A DNA stretch of 64,000 bases, taken from Asterias amurensis. Taxonomy: Eukaryota; Echinodermata; Asteroidea; Forcipulatida; Asteriidae. Within the stretch, counting starts at the first letter, position 1. Each line of letters starts with the position of its first letter. A program made the position numbers and the translations under genes. The notes beneath the pieces are model-generated. The model had not been told where the DNA came from. It searched no databases and saw nothing but the letters and a program-made list of their open reading frames with translations. The DNA lies in NCBI RefSeq assembly GCF_032118995.1, contig NC_092648.1, positions 19,682,450 to 19,746,449 of the forward strand, in the 5' to 3' direction. Shown one piece after another: positions 1 through 10,600 of this stretch.

Positions 1-455
1 CTTTAACCTAGGTGCAATTTACAATAAAATCGTAATTTCTGGAAATTTGCCTGAAATAAGGCGCACATCTACTTCAACCTTCCACAGTTTTTTGTATCCC
101 CTCTGGTGTCAAGTAAAAATCATGTGATCTTGTAATTGAAGTAGTGAAGTATGGCAGACAACAAACGCAAAGATTTGTCCCATTTTACAGGAGACTGAAG
201 ATTATGTTGTATACTTTCATGAAATCAAAAAAATATGTCATTGCGTATTGTAAACAAAAAGTAACGCAGCGGGAAATGTGCCTGCGGGAATATTTGTAAC
301 GCGCAGCTTTGGGGTATCGGAGGATATAGATAATGCATGGCTAGACCTACAAATGTAGTTGCGATCACGTAACCCCTCTATAAATAAGAGGGTCAACTTT
401 TAATAATTATTATTGTTATTAATACTAATGTTATGTTTTCTATTTTACCTTTCAG

Positions 456-2903
456 AGTGTTCTCTCTGATAAATATTTCCGAAATTTATCTTCACGTCTG
501 GGGCGAGAATGGGAGGCTTTGGCGACCCACCTCGACTTCAGGAAATCAGAGATTGATCGGATCAAGATGAACAATCAACTAAATGTAGACAATCAGATCT
601 TTGACATGTTAGTGCAATGGCGACAGAGACTCGGAAAGTTGCAAAACTGTCATGAGGAAAAATTGTCTCAAAGCCTGAAGAGTGTGGAACGAAATGATCT
701 GGCTGTTCAGTTGGAAGGTATGCAAGTATTTAATTTAAAAAAACCTTCAGGCCTACTTAACTGTAAACATTTTACCTCCATTTGACCTCTTTCAGTGCCT
801 GCTTCATTTCAAAAGTTAAACTCTAAATGCCCAAATTCAAGAATTTTTGTTTAAATTTTCCAAATTCTGTATAAAGAAAAGTAGTAAGTATAGGTATCCC
901 CTTCTTCATCAAGTCACAATCCTATTCTGAAATATCCATAGATGATTCTGAATCATAAAAGTAATCCCTCTCGCTGTCATAATTGGCGAAAATGTCATAT
1001 ATCTTCTCATTCGTGACACTTTTTTCCTGAAGCAAGATACTTATAAACCATTGCTTCGTCTTTCAGCTGGGACGTAAAGCCGTTGGTCCCATGTGTTGTG
1101 TAACGCATGGAAACGAACCCAGTGCACTTTTTGAAAAGAGAAGGGGTTGGGATCGCCCCAGTGTTCCTGGCTGTGGCTGCTAAATGCGGCCTTCTAAACC
1201 CTTATAAGGTGCTACATAATTGGGTCTCAGAATTCATAACTTTCAGTAACCTCTCTGTCTGTATAAATGTACTAAGCGCCTTGAGAACCTTGTTGGTAGA
1301 TTCGTGCGCTATATAAGACTTTGATATTATTAGATAACAAGTGGACTCGTTTACTTGGCACCGCCATCTTTTCCCACAAGCTGTCAGTGTTAAGCCCTCC
1401 TGCAAGTATTTGAAGAAAATAAAACAAATACAGGTCGTACATGACCTGTATTACATGTTTACTCAACCTCGTACATGTAAGAGGTTGGTAATTTTGAACT
1501 AACAAATATATCTCGAACATACATGCACAAACTCGTACATTTTAGAGTTTGAGACTGAAAGAGTTAAAGGAACACAGTGCCTTGGATCGGACGAGTTGGT
1601 CTATAAAAAGGGTTTTAATCGTTTTTTATAAAATGCATAATGGTTGGAAAGATGTTTTAAAAGTAGAATACAATGATCCACACAAATTTGCCTCGAAATT
1701 GCATGGTTTTCCTTTTACTGTGCGAACTAACAAGGTCGGCCATTTATGGGAGTCAAACATTTTACTCCCATAAATGGCCGACCGTGTTAGTCGACGAGGT
1801 AAAAGGAAAAACCGTGCAATTGAGAGGTATGTTTGTGTGGATCATTGTATTCTACTTTTACAACATCTTTCTACCCATATGCATTTTATAACAAACGGTT
1901 ACAAACGCTTTTCAAAGACCAACTCGACCGGTCCAAGGCAACGTGTTCCTTTAAGAATTACTGCGCTAACATTGTTGAGTTGTTTACCATCAGGCCCCAA
2001 TTTCATAAAGCCTGTAAGCACACAAATTTGCTTCGCATGAAATTTCTTCCTTGGTAAAAACAGGATTACCAACCAAATTTCCACGTGATTTGCAGGATTT
2101 AGGAAACAACAGCCGAATACCAGTATCAAGCAATATGCAACAAATAAAAACTGGTAATCCTGGTTGGTAATCCTGTTTTTGCCTCTTCCTTTAAAGACAC
2201 TGGACACCACATGCTGGACACTATTGGTAATTGTCAAAGACCAATCTTCTCACTTGGTGTATCTCAACATATACATAAAATAACAAACCTGTGTAAATCT
2301 GAGCTCAATTGGTCGTCGAAGTTGCAAGATAATAATGAAAGAAAAAACACCCTTGTCACACAAAGTTGTGTGCGTTTAGATGGTTGATTTCGAGACCTCA
2401 AATTCTAAATCTGAGGTCTTAAAATCAAATTCGTGGAAAATTACTTCTTTCTCAAAAACTATGTCACTTCAGAGGAAGGTGTTTCTCACTGTTTTATACC
2501 ATCAACCTCTCCCCATTACTCGTCACCAAGTAAGATTTTATGCTAATAATTTGTTTGAGTAATTACCAATGTGTCCACTGCCTTTAAGTTATGGCATATA
2601 TTTTCAACAGATTTGTCAGCTCTTACATTATTGTTGTAGCCAAGGAAAGAAACATTCTGGAGGCTGATTTTTTTGTGTGTTTATCAAACAGAAATAATCT
2701 GCGAAGTCGACTCAAGTTCTGGAAGTACCGATGGAAACACCACTACCAATCAACAACAGAAACCAGTGGATGAAGGCCCACCAATGTCATATACTTACGA
2801 GGACTCAAAATGCAAAATTAATATTAAGAACCTTAAAATCGCTGGAAAAGACAATGCTATTTTCTATGGACCAGTCTCGGGCGCCACCATTAATTTCAAC
2901 TGA
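456..2903 (+). CDS. Death-domain protein, 3' two exons (start outside window)
   Basis: Two exons are supported: 456-717 (after a TTTCAG acceptor, donor GTATGC) and 2692-2903 (after AAACAG, stop TGA). The first leaves one base, G, and the second supplies AA, so the frame closes. Exon one encodes a near-complete death domain: LGREWEALATHLDF, then SEIDRIK, then the helix MLVQWRQRLGK and the end NDLAVQLE, matching the usual death-domain pattern of about 85 residues. Death domains pair with each other to build apoptotic or innate immune signalling complexes in the cytoplasm. Exon two encodes a polar Gln/Thr/Asn linker and a C-terminal tail with alternating hydrophobic residues (KINIKNLKIAG, later GPVSGATINF). 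The tail looks able to form beta strands, perhaps an amyloid-type interaction motif; that is inference. No start codon with a usable donor was found in 1-455, so upstream exons are expected left of the window. No closer family can be named. Confidence 0.75.
1060..1320 (+). repeat. Non-LTR retrotransposon 3' tail fragment
   Basis: This intronic stretch runs from GGGACGTAAAGCCGTTGGTC to GCGCTATATAAGAC. The end, with 'aagcgccttgagaaccttgttgg' style sequence followed by a TATAAGAC(TTTGATATTATTA) tail, resembles the repeated 3' untranslated tails of marine-invertebrate LINEs or SINEs. A related core (CCTTGTAAACCCTTACAAGG) recurs near 30048-30068. No coding sequence remains. Confidence 0.45.
1564..1954. 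mobile_element. Family A palindromic MITE, copy 1 (TTAA-flanked)
   Basis: A 391-bp near-perfect palindrome runs from TTAAAGGAAC to GTTCCTTTAA. The two arms meet near 1757-1766 in the sequence ATTTATGGGAGTCAAA and its complement. Three more copies of 390 bp lie at 17732, 49632 and 58448. TTAA bounds every copy, which suggests a TTAA target duplication (piggyBac-like) or a TA duplication with TTAA in the terminus. It has no coding capacity. Confidence 0.9.
1992..2186. mobile_element. Family F arm plus inverted repeat
   Basis: It starts with the family F end (GGCCCCAATTTCATAAAGC). It then contains an inverted repeat whose left arm, AAAAACAGGATTACCAACC (about 2056), is matched by GGTTGGTAATCCTGTTTTT at 2162-2180. 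Family F ends recur at seven other places in the window. The element sits in the intron of the death-domain gene and abuts a family B copy. Confidence 0.6.
2191..2587 (+). mobile_element. Family B MITE, copy 1
   Basis: The 397-bp element begins TTAAAGACACTGGACAC and ends GTGTCCACTGCCTTTAA. Its ends form a short inverted repeat with TTAA at both borders. The interior is shared with copies at 5031 (reverse), 10932, 25138 and 27628, including the inner palindrome around GAGACCTCAAATT. No open frame is conserved between copies, so it is non-autonomous. Confidence 0.88.
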
Positions 2904-3070
2904 AATCCCACCCCCCCCCCCATCCCCACCACCACCCCGAATCCTGGTCCATTGGGTTGGTGGCTGCTTGCTATTAACAGTGGCCAGCCACCACCCTGAT
3001 CTAGACTATGCTGTGAAAACCTGATTCTTACGCTGTTATTGCTTAGTTATTAAACTCCCAAATAGATCAC

Positions 3071-3720
3071 AGGCCTGGAATTTCGTCTTTGAACTTGTCT
3101 TGGTTTCAAGACCATTGGTGTTGCCCGGTCACACACAACCAAAGTTCCGATCTATATGCCCGGCAAACTGTACACGCTTGTAATGAACATACATAGAGGG
3201 CGCCCCCGTACTTCTCAGGATTAGCTTGAACATCTGACGTCACAATTCGAGGCTCGTGAATAACGCCAGAGACCATCATCGAAAATCGATGTGTAGTTTG
3301 ACCTTTGACCTCCCTCATTTCACATAGAGATATGCGACGTGACAGGCGGCAGTGTACTACATGTACTGTTTGGGCATGGAAAGTTCATGCCACTGCACGT
3401 GTCCAATGATATCATTGTATTCAATGGAATCAATGGATCTAGTGGCAGGGACCTGTCTTATCCTTGTGGATAAAGACAGGGGCCCCAGTCTAGATCCGGA
3501 TATGTCGTTGGGAAAACAACACTAGTCACAGCGCCCTCTATGTTCGTTCATTACAAGCGTGTGCAGTTTGCCGTGCATAGATGGGAACGTTGGTTGTGTG
3601 TGACCGCGCAACCAAGACTATCTTTGAACATGTGGAAAGGGCAAGGCCATTTTCATTTTAAAAAGGGCTTTTCCATTAGAAAATCTTTTAAGTCAATGGG
3701 AAACTTGTAAAGGGTACCAA
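3071..3720 (+). repeat. AGGCCTGG-type interspersed repeat, split by family E
   Basis: The left part (CAGGCCTGGAATTTCGTCTTTGAA) and right part (TCTTTGAACATG, then GGGCAAGGCC) are halves of a repeat seen again near 13078-13235, 22932-23110, 50060-50215 and 59892-60010. All share a start like AGGCCTGGAATTTCATCT and an inner 'GCCCTTG/GGTGCCCTT' run. Here it is interrupted at 3095-3620 by the family E element. It is probably an old SINE or MITE family. Confidence 0.55.
3095..3620. mobile_element. Family E Mutator-like MITE with 9-bp target duplication
   Basis: The 526-bp element has long inverted ends: TTGTCTTGGTTT at left, CAACCAAGACTA at right. Inner arms of about 85 bp match between 3126-3210 and 3530-3612 (for example CACGCTTGTAATGAACATAC against its complement). 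It is flanked by the perfect 9-bp direct repeat TCTTTGAAC at 3086-3094 and 3621-3629. Long terminal inverted repeats and a 9-bp duplication are typical of Mutator-type transposons. A diverged relative lies at 21785-22078. Confidence 0.82.
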
Positions 3721-3924
3721 GACCAACCTATGTGTATTTCTAAGCCCGGATCCTTGTCAATTTATTGGAGGATTGGAGGTCACATGGCATTTATTATTCA
3801 AACTATTTCGAGTGTCATTAAAGGGAAGCTATACGTTTGGTAATCACTCTTAAAATACACAGCAATAAAAACTTACTTATATAGGATTTGAGGCATGGCA
3901 TGGTGAGGTATCAATATATATATT

Positions 3925-4626
3925 TTGTTTGCGGTACCACCATGTGTGTATCTACTTGCCAGGTAGAGTTTGTTCTTCGAGAACTGTCTTGCTTAAATTC
4001 TACTACCGCGGAGTAGATTGTTCGGGTGTTCGAGAGACTTCTCAGTTCTGAAAAGAACTGTCCTGCTTATTAACTATTACCTGGGTGGATGGTAAAGAAA
4101 TAGGCTAGGACTACTACTTTAGCTTATAGGATCGTTATTAACTGTACTACCGCGGAGTCAGTTCTTGGATTGGTCTCAACGTTCGACTAGCTTGCTCTAG
4201 TCATTGGATTGGTCTCAACGTTTCGACTAGCTTGCTTTAGTCATGACTAGAGCAAGCTAGTCGAAACGTTGAGACCAATCACGTTTCGACTAGCTTGCTC
4301 TAGTCATGACTAGCTTGCTCTAGTCATGACTAGCTTGCTCTAGTCATGACTAGAGCGAGCTAGTCGAAACGTTGAGACCAATCCAAGAACTGACTCCGCG
4401 GTAGTACAGTTAATAACGATCCTGTAAGCTAAAGTAGTAGTCCTAGCCTATTTCTTTACCATCCGCCCAGGTAATAGTTAATAAGCAGGACAGTTCTTTT
4501 CAGAACTGAGAAGTCTCCCGAACACCCGAACAATCTACTCCGTGGCAGTAGAATTTAAACAAGACAGTTCTCGAAGAACAAACTCTACCTGGCAAGTAGA
4601 TACACACATGGTGTTACCGCAAACAA
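3925..4626. mobile_element. Family D foldback element, full copy
   Basis: This is a long palindrome of about 700 bp. The left arm starts TTGTTTGCGGTACCACCATG and the right arm ends CATGGTGTTACCGCAAACAA. The arms contain ACTACCGCGGAGT and GTTCTGAAAAGAACTG, repeated in reverse. The centre (about 4190-4380) is a small satellite of GACTAGCTTGCTCTAGTCAT units in both orientations. Single-arm copies occur at 30191-30454, 36754-37027 and 60920-61092. No coding frame is visible. Confidence 0.85.
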
Positions 4627-4834
4627 TAAATGTTAAAAACTTACTTGATTAGAAGTTTGGTTAGAAGCTTGTACAGCTGCTTTCAATAGTAAAAAGCATT
4701 TTGAGAATCTTTTCACTTTGAAGTAAATTGGTTATGGAAAGGTTTCAGTTGGTTATCCCCAAAAATTTAATTATGAGAGCCCATTTTGTCAGATACATTT
4801 CTAAGATCATGTGTTTCAATTACTGATTGCTCAG

Positions 4835-4971
4835 CCTGTGTGGACATGACCACTCTGGATTATCGGCAATATCTTAAAAAGGCTACCGCCTTTTTAAATG
4901 AACAAATTAACTTGAGGGGTACTGACTTTGTAAATTTTTTAATAGTTTGCGGTTTAACAAAAAAAGAAGAG
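4835..4971 (+). CDS. Possible DED-like exon (weak)
   Basis: A frame beginning at ATG 4846 reads MTTLDYRQYLKKATAFLNEQ, then LRGTDFVNFLIVCGLTKKEE. It is bounded by a CTCAG at 4830-4834 and a GTATTT donor-like site at 4972. Spacing of hydrophobic residues resembles helices 1 and 2 of a death effector domain (compare the FADD pattern of a leucine-rich helix followed by LKFLCL). No partner exons were found, and the match rests on memory of the fold, so it may be chance or a relic of a gene related to the death-domain protein upstream. Confidence 0.2.
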
Positions 4972-5030
4972 GTATTTGTACACAGACTTTTGGTTTACTG
5001 TACACTATTTTAAACTTTAAACGCTCACAA

Positions 5031-5420
5031 TTAATGGCAGTGGACACTATTGGTAATTACTCAAAATAATTGTAAGCATAAAAACTAACTTGGTAACAAG
5101 CAATGGAGAGCTGTTGGTAGTATGACACATTGTGAGAAACGGCTCCCTTTGAAGTAACGTTTTTTTCGACTGATGTATTTGGATTTGATTTTGAGACCTC
5201 AGAATTTGATTTGAAGGTCCAATATCAAGCATCTAAAATCTGAAAGCACACAACTTTGTGTGCCAAAGGTGTTTTTTCTTCCATTATTAATATCTCGCAA
5301 CTTGGCGACCGATGGAGCTCAAATTTTCACAGGTTTGTTATTTTATGCATACATATGTTGTGATACTTTAAGTAAGAAGACTGGTCTTTGACAATTACCA
5401 ATACTGTCCACTGTCTTTAA
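5031..5420 (-). mobile_element. Family B MITE, copy 2 (reverse)
   Basis: It is the reverse complement of copy 1: it starts TTAATGGCAGTGGACAC and ends GTCCACTGTCTTTAA. The inner segments GTGAGAAACGGCTCCCT and TTGTGTGCC match the family. It is 390 bp long. Confidence 0.88.
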
Positions 5421-5555
5421 GTCATTAATGTTGCACATTTTTATTAACAGCTTTTAGTATGTAGACAGTGTATGTATATAATTTGTAAAGGTAAAATTAG
5501 CTTTTGCAATCTGCTTAACAACTAAAAGGAGCTTTGGTATAAATGCATACAAATA

Positions 5556-5650
5556 GTAAATGGCCTGATATTTTCACCCTAGCACAGTCTTTCTCGAGGG
5601 TGGGAAAGGGAGAAAGACTCTGCTATCGTCGAAATATCTGGCCATTAACT
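5556..5650. repeat. Hairpin repeat with GGCC-ATT ends
   Basis: AATGGCCTGATATTTTC at left is mirrored by GAAATATCTGGCCATT at right, and the centre AGTCTTTCTCGAGGGTGGG folds on GGGAGAAAGACT. A related string, AGACTCTGCTAGTGTCGAAA, occurs at about 31019-31038 in a DICER1 intron. It is a short non-coding palindromic element. Confidence 0.6.
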
Positions 5651-5863
5651 ACATCAATGTGTTGATGTATAAATTTACATCGTTGTACACACATAGTCAT
5701 GGGACCAGTACCAGCAAGCAACTTTCTTGCAAACAACTTGTTTTAAACATTCTGCTTTATCAAGCAATTGTATCTACATAACAAATCTTGCATGTGAACT
5801 AAAATGTTACCGTTTTTAATCGTCAGTAAATGTTGATACTTAAATCAAATACCGTCATAATGC

Positions 5864-6030
5864 ACCTTTATCACGCCGTCACCATCTTGGTTATGTTCCC
5901 CGTTTCCAATAACAGCAATGAACTCTAACATTCATTGCGCATGGCACCAGACTATTATTTTGTCCAGCCGCAGTTTGGTGTGGACGAGCTGGAATGGGAT
6001 CAAGTCAAGATGACCACACCGTGATAAAGG
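5864..6030. mobile_element. Short MITE with CCTTTATCAC ends
   Basis: The 167-bp element has inverted termini: CCTTTATCACGCCGTCACCA at left, GTGATAAAGG preceded by TGACCACACC at right. An inner CATCTTG pairs with CAAGATG. Other copies were not seen in the window. Confidence 0.6.
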
Positions 6031-6439
6031 TCTATACTCTCAGCTGTTGGTATTACTACCACAAGACAGGGTTGTTTGACAAAATGGACAGGATTGATTC
6101 AATGACAAGGTTTAAATTATTGTTCTAAAAGAAGCTAAATGTAGCTATAAAACTAATCCATTAACTTGTTTCTAAATTTTTATTACAAAAATATTCATTT
6201 TGTTTTTTTCTTGGTGGTTAATTTGCTTAGTTTTAACATGGAGGTAGAAACAATGTATTATCTTGTGTTTTATTCAACTTATGATAAACAATTATTATTT
6301 AAATAGTACTCTGTAAATTTCTTCAATATAATTTACTAAATAAGGGAATAAAGGGGTAGCGACGAGTTCTTTTTATTCCCATTCAGAAATGCCTTTTTTG
6401 TTAAAAGGCGTAATAAAGTAAGAAACTCTGTAAAACTTA

Positions 6440-6730
6440 TCCGTTTCTGACGTGCTTGAGCTCTGTATGGTGTACAACGTCCGTGTGTTGCATTGTTGTG
6501 ACTCGGACGCTTTTTCCGACAGTTTCCGACTCCGTTCCTGCGCACGCTTGTGTAGTCTTGGTGCAACACCTTCTTGTTTTCCTTTCACACACAGCGCGGC
6601 CAACTTACCAAAAGCGCTCGTATCGCCTGTAACAAGAAACGTCTTGCACCAAGACTAGTGCGGAGTGTCCGCTCACAACCGGTTATAAACACTGGTCATT
6701 ATCAAAGGTTTAAACACCCCCACGTAGCGC
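6440..6730. other. CpG-rich patch of unknown role
   Basis: Base composition shifts to CpG-rich within AT-rich surroundings. An inverted pair, AGTCTTGGTGCAACAC near 6556 and TTGCACCAAGACTAG near 6643, is visible. Open frames of 68-78 codons exist on both strands but show no recognisable domain. It could be an unmethylated promoter or a decayed transposon. Confidence 0.3.
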
Positions 6731-7384
6731 GCTCTCCACCAATAGGAATAGCAAAACTGTTTGAGGTATTAATGAATAAAGGATTATGGTCACAGGAGCA
6801 TCAAGTGTGATGTCATATGATGAGGAGTAAGTTTACATTTTGTACACCAATCATTCTTTTTTGAAACCGTAATTTAACTTTAACTTTATTTTTAATTACT
6901 CTCTAGGCCCACTTGCCTACATAACATGATCTCAATCCTCACATTTCCTCTTCTCCTCTGTCACTCCAAACCAAATTGTTTGGACCTGGATAACATTGGA
7001 AAGCCTGGCCCTGTGAACAAGCTATTGTTACAGCCCTCAGTTCTTCTTAATCTTTCCTCAGTATTTCTTAATCCTTCATTTTGGCAAAACAGAAGGCTGT
7101 TGTATGGTTAGGGTTGGGCAATGAAGTGATTTTGAATGGAAACAAACAAATGTTTACTTGCAGATGTTACTTTTTATAAGCAAGATGCCAACTTCTTTAT
7201 CAGTTCCAATTTGCACAGCTCTACGAATGTTGAAGAGAGCTGCTTCAATAAGGAATGATGGTCTAGGCTCCAAAATATGCTCCCACAGTACATACCAAGC
7301 GTCTTCTTTTCTGGCTTATATCATGAAGAAACCTGTTTTTTAAACGCAGTCGCATCCAACATAGACTTGCTGTTAGCATTGTGT

Positions 7385-7606
7385 TTCGTCCACTCTTAGT
7401 TTTTATGAGCTATACCGCCTACATGTAGGTCCATCTTGGACAAGTAGTGAAGTCCGCGACTCTTAGTTTCTACTACTCTTAGTTTCTATAAATATGTAGT
7501 CCGCTATACACCTAGGTCCATCTTGGACAATTAGCGTAGTCATCCCCCACTCTTAGTTAATATAAATATGAAGTCTGCTATGTACACCTAGTTTCGTCTT
7601 GGACAA
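7385..7606. repeat. Tandem repeat of about 75-100 bp, three units
   Basis: Three diverged units share CACTCTTAGTT, a variable AT part, then GTCC/GTCT-GCTATACACCTAGGTCC and ATCTTGGACAA. The array ends a few bases from the JKAMP stop codon at 7610, so it would lie in the JKAMP 3' untranslated region. Confidence 0.7.
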
Positions 7607-7609
7607 TGT

Positions 7610-10600
7610 TCACACCTCGCCCGACTGGATTCGGCACGGTTCGGTGAACTTTTCCGTAGAGAGGTAGAACACTACTGGCAAGAGAACCAATGAGAGCATT
7701 GGCAGGTTGAAGGAAGGATTGGCAAGTCTTGTCAGTGAGATGATACCGAAGGCATGACACAGCCAGTGGGCAAGAAGAATGACCAGGTGACGTGTCTTGG
7801 AAATGAGCTTCTTTGGGCTCTGTGGATTGATAACAATTATAACGATTATATTTTTTTATTTGTACAATACAAATAAGAAACTAAAAGAACAAACACATGC
7901 TTTAAGTTTTGGGGGCCATTTTAAACAAAAAGAGCCCCTAATCATTGAACGATGCTATTTTAAATAATCATCTTATAAAGTATGATTTGAAACTGCATAG
8001 TGGGAAAACATTTACATGTAGAAATAAGGTTTGTGGATATAAGGTTTTCGGAAATACCGTTTGTGGAAATAATTTTTCAAATTTAGCAAGTGTTTTTGAA
8101 GGGAAGTTTTGGTTTTATTAAGATTTGATTTGATTAGTAAGCTCTAATTTTCTTCAGCATCTGAGCTGGATGTTGCTTACATGTTGTGGGGTAAGAGCAC
8201 CGAATTCAAGCTCTGCTGATTCTGTTCAGCAGAATGTGGGTTCAAATCCCGGTCATGACACTTGAGTCCCTGAGCTAGACACTTAACTATAACTGCTTCT
8301 CTCCACCCAGGGGTAAATGGGTACCTGTGAGGGCACAGATGGTTCTTGTGATTGATTTAGCAGAGTAGCGCATTTGTTTCACAAGGCTGTATATTCCTCA
8401 AGGAGCTGACGTGGTTTAAGGAATGATTAAAGGCCCAATGACCAGGGATAATAATTTGAAGCGCTTGGGACACCCTTCAAGCGTGAAAAAGCGATATGTT
8501 AAATCTTGATAAGTTATCTTAAAATCTGAAGAAGCATTACTGTGCAGTTATTTTCACACACTTCTTTAGATCGAGAGATTGCTGGTTATATTCAATATTA
8601 GGACATGGAAAGAGACAACGATCAATGATACTTGAATCTCACTCACCTCAATTTCAGAATAAGCGAAATGGATGGCGTGCGTCACAAGGGATGTGATTAT
8701 CAGTATGTGAGGAAAGGAGTAGTCTAAAGGAAAAGGAGAAAGACAAAAAAAGTGTTTTATAGTTTTGGGGCACTTTTGTTAACACACAACATAATGTCCA
8801 CAGATAATTTTCGTGGAATTGTTTGACTCATTTCTCAAAAACTACAGCACCTCAGCAAGTCATATTTTAAGGGAAGCTTTTCTTCAAAATGTAAATCTTC
8901 GGACATTGTGTTAAAAGTACCCAGACCCTTTAAAGAATGTACATGTTTGAAAACATCAGAACTCCGGTAATTTAGGGGTGATTATTGGACTATGTTGGAG
9001 CTTGGGCCAAATTTCATCCAGCAACTTATTTGACTATGCTTCACAAAATAAGGTACCAGTCAAACTACCGTGTCACATGTACAAAATGTTTATCTTGGTA
9101 AGACATCTGTCCTAGAATGGCAAAGGTTGTGGCTTTGAAACCCATCCAAGATGCCTAAGCAAAGGAAATGCCCGACTCCGGTGTATGAGTAGACCAAACA
9201 ATATTCTTTATCCCTGATGCAAATCTATTTAACTTCTTTGAAAAGTTTTGTAACAAATCTGCTCTTGCTTTCTCGCTTTACGAGGTTGTCATTAGCCTTT
9301 TTGAGGTATGGTTTGGGTGTATACAGACAGATTTACCCAAACCTTATAGTATTGTAATATTGTGTCCGACATATCTCAAAATGGTTTATGCACATCAGGG
9401 CCCAATTTCATGGCTCTGCTTACCGTAAGCACAGAATCGGCGCTTGTGGAAGCAGGGACTTCTGTGCTTACGGCAAGCGTATTTCACAGGTTAGCAGTAA
9501 ATTTTGGCTTCTGCACATAGGCATGATATGCTTACAAGGATAGCGCAGATACTCGGCACTTGCACGTAAGCTGGAATCGTGATCGTAAGCGCGGAATTCG
9601 AAGGGAAAAAAGCTATGAAATTGGGCTCGCTGCATGAACAAATGTAATATAACTGGACTTACATACTAAGCCGGCAAACACTGCATGAAATAGGACGAGT
9701 ATCGGCAGGAAGTAGAGCGCAGCGTAGATGGAGTTTCTGCCCTGGTTCTTACAAAGTTTAACCGAGAGGATAGGTCTGAATAACATCATCAGTAGAAGCT
9801 CAAATGAGTAGATAATGAAGATAATGGTGTACCTGAAATAGAGAACCGAAAATATTGTATAGGTTTTCCCGGCAATTTTTAGCAAAAATTTATTCAGCTT
9901 CATTAACACATGTCCATATTCATGCATTGTCCCTAATCCACTCCAACTAGGGCTTCTTGTTAGCTATTAATGAATTCAATTTTGCTTTCAATAATAATTA
10001 TAACAATTATAACAACAATATGCATTTGGTAGGTGCTTTGAAAGCCATAATGATGCTAACGGCAACAACATGCACCACATGGTATATACAGTTGTTGTAA
10101 TCTGTTGCATTTAGCTGTGAACTCAGATTCTTGTTGCATTTCAGAGTCAAGTAAATTCATGTTGGTGTTGCATTTTATTAGATTTGTCAGTCAACTCATG
10201 GAGCCCCCATAGTCAACTCAAGGTCATATCTTGATGAAATTTGTTGCATTTGACCGAGTTCATGGTCCCACATATTAGCCAAAGTCACCACTACACATGT
10301 ATGTGCCCACTGTTGTATTTAGCAGGGCAAGCACCATTGATCAGTCCTGTCCTAACAAAAACAACATGCCTGCACAATGCAACAAAATTCCTTGTTGCAT
10401 TTTGTTGCATTTGGTATGATCCTCATTTCAACTGTGTTGCATACTGTTGTATTTGGCAGGGTATGTAGAGAGGGACCTAATGATGGTCAGGGTTTTTAGC
10501 TGTGATTTGGGGGTCTGTATATTGCTACACTTTGGCACTATTTGAGAAGGAAATATTTCTACTACTCGGTAACTTACTCGGTATAAACTTTAAAATGAGT

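Larger units (their letters stand above)
2904..7609. other. Repeat-rich intergenic region
   Basis: No convincing multi-exon gene was found between the death-domain gene stop and the JKAMP stop. The stretch holds a C-rich run just after the stop (about 2909-2937), a nested family E element, the foldback D1, one possible DED-like exon, family B copy 2, two hairpin elements, a CpG-rich patch (6440-6730) and the tandem repeat next to JKAMP. The AT-rich remainder (for example 6180-6350) shows nothing I can name. Confidence 0.6.

Noticed and set aside
151-200. First exon of the death-domain gene starting at ATG 151
   Set aside because: The frame reads MADNKRKDLSHFTGD and stops, and no good donor precedes the stop.
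1774-2057. Similar 70-90 aa frames repeated at 1549-2057, 17728-18203, 49544-50347 and 58384-58986
   Set aside because: They are shared because they lie in family A MITEs; the frames differ between copies and strands and show no selection.
2731-3024. 97-codon frame with a proline run
   Set aside because: It is out of frame with the death-domain exon and covers a C-rich tract after the true stop.
8205-8260. Functional tRNA at the SINE head
   Set aside because: A and B boxes are present but acceptor arms do not pair and a SINE body follows.
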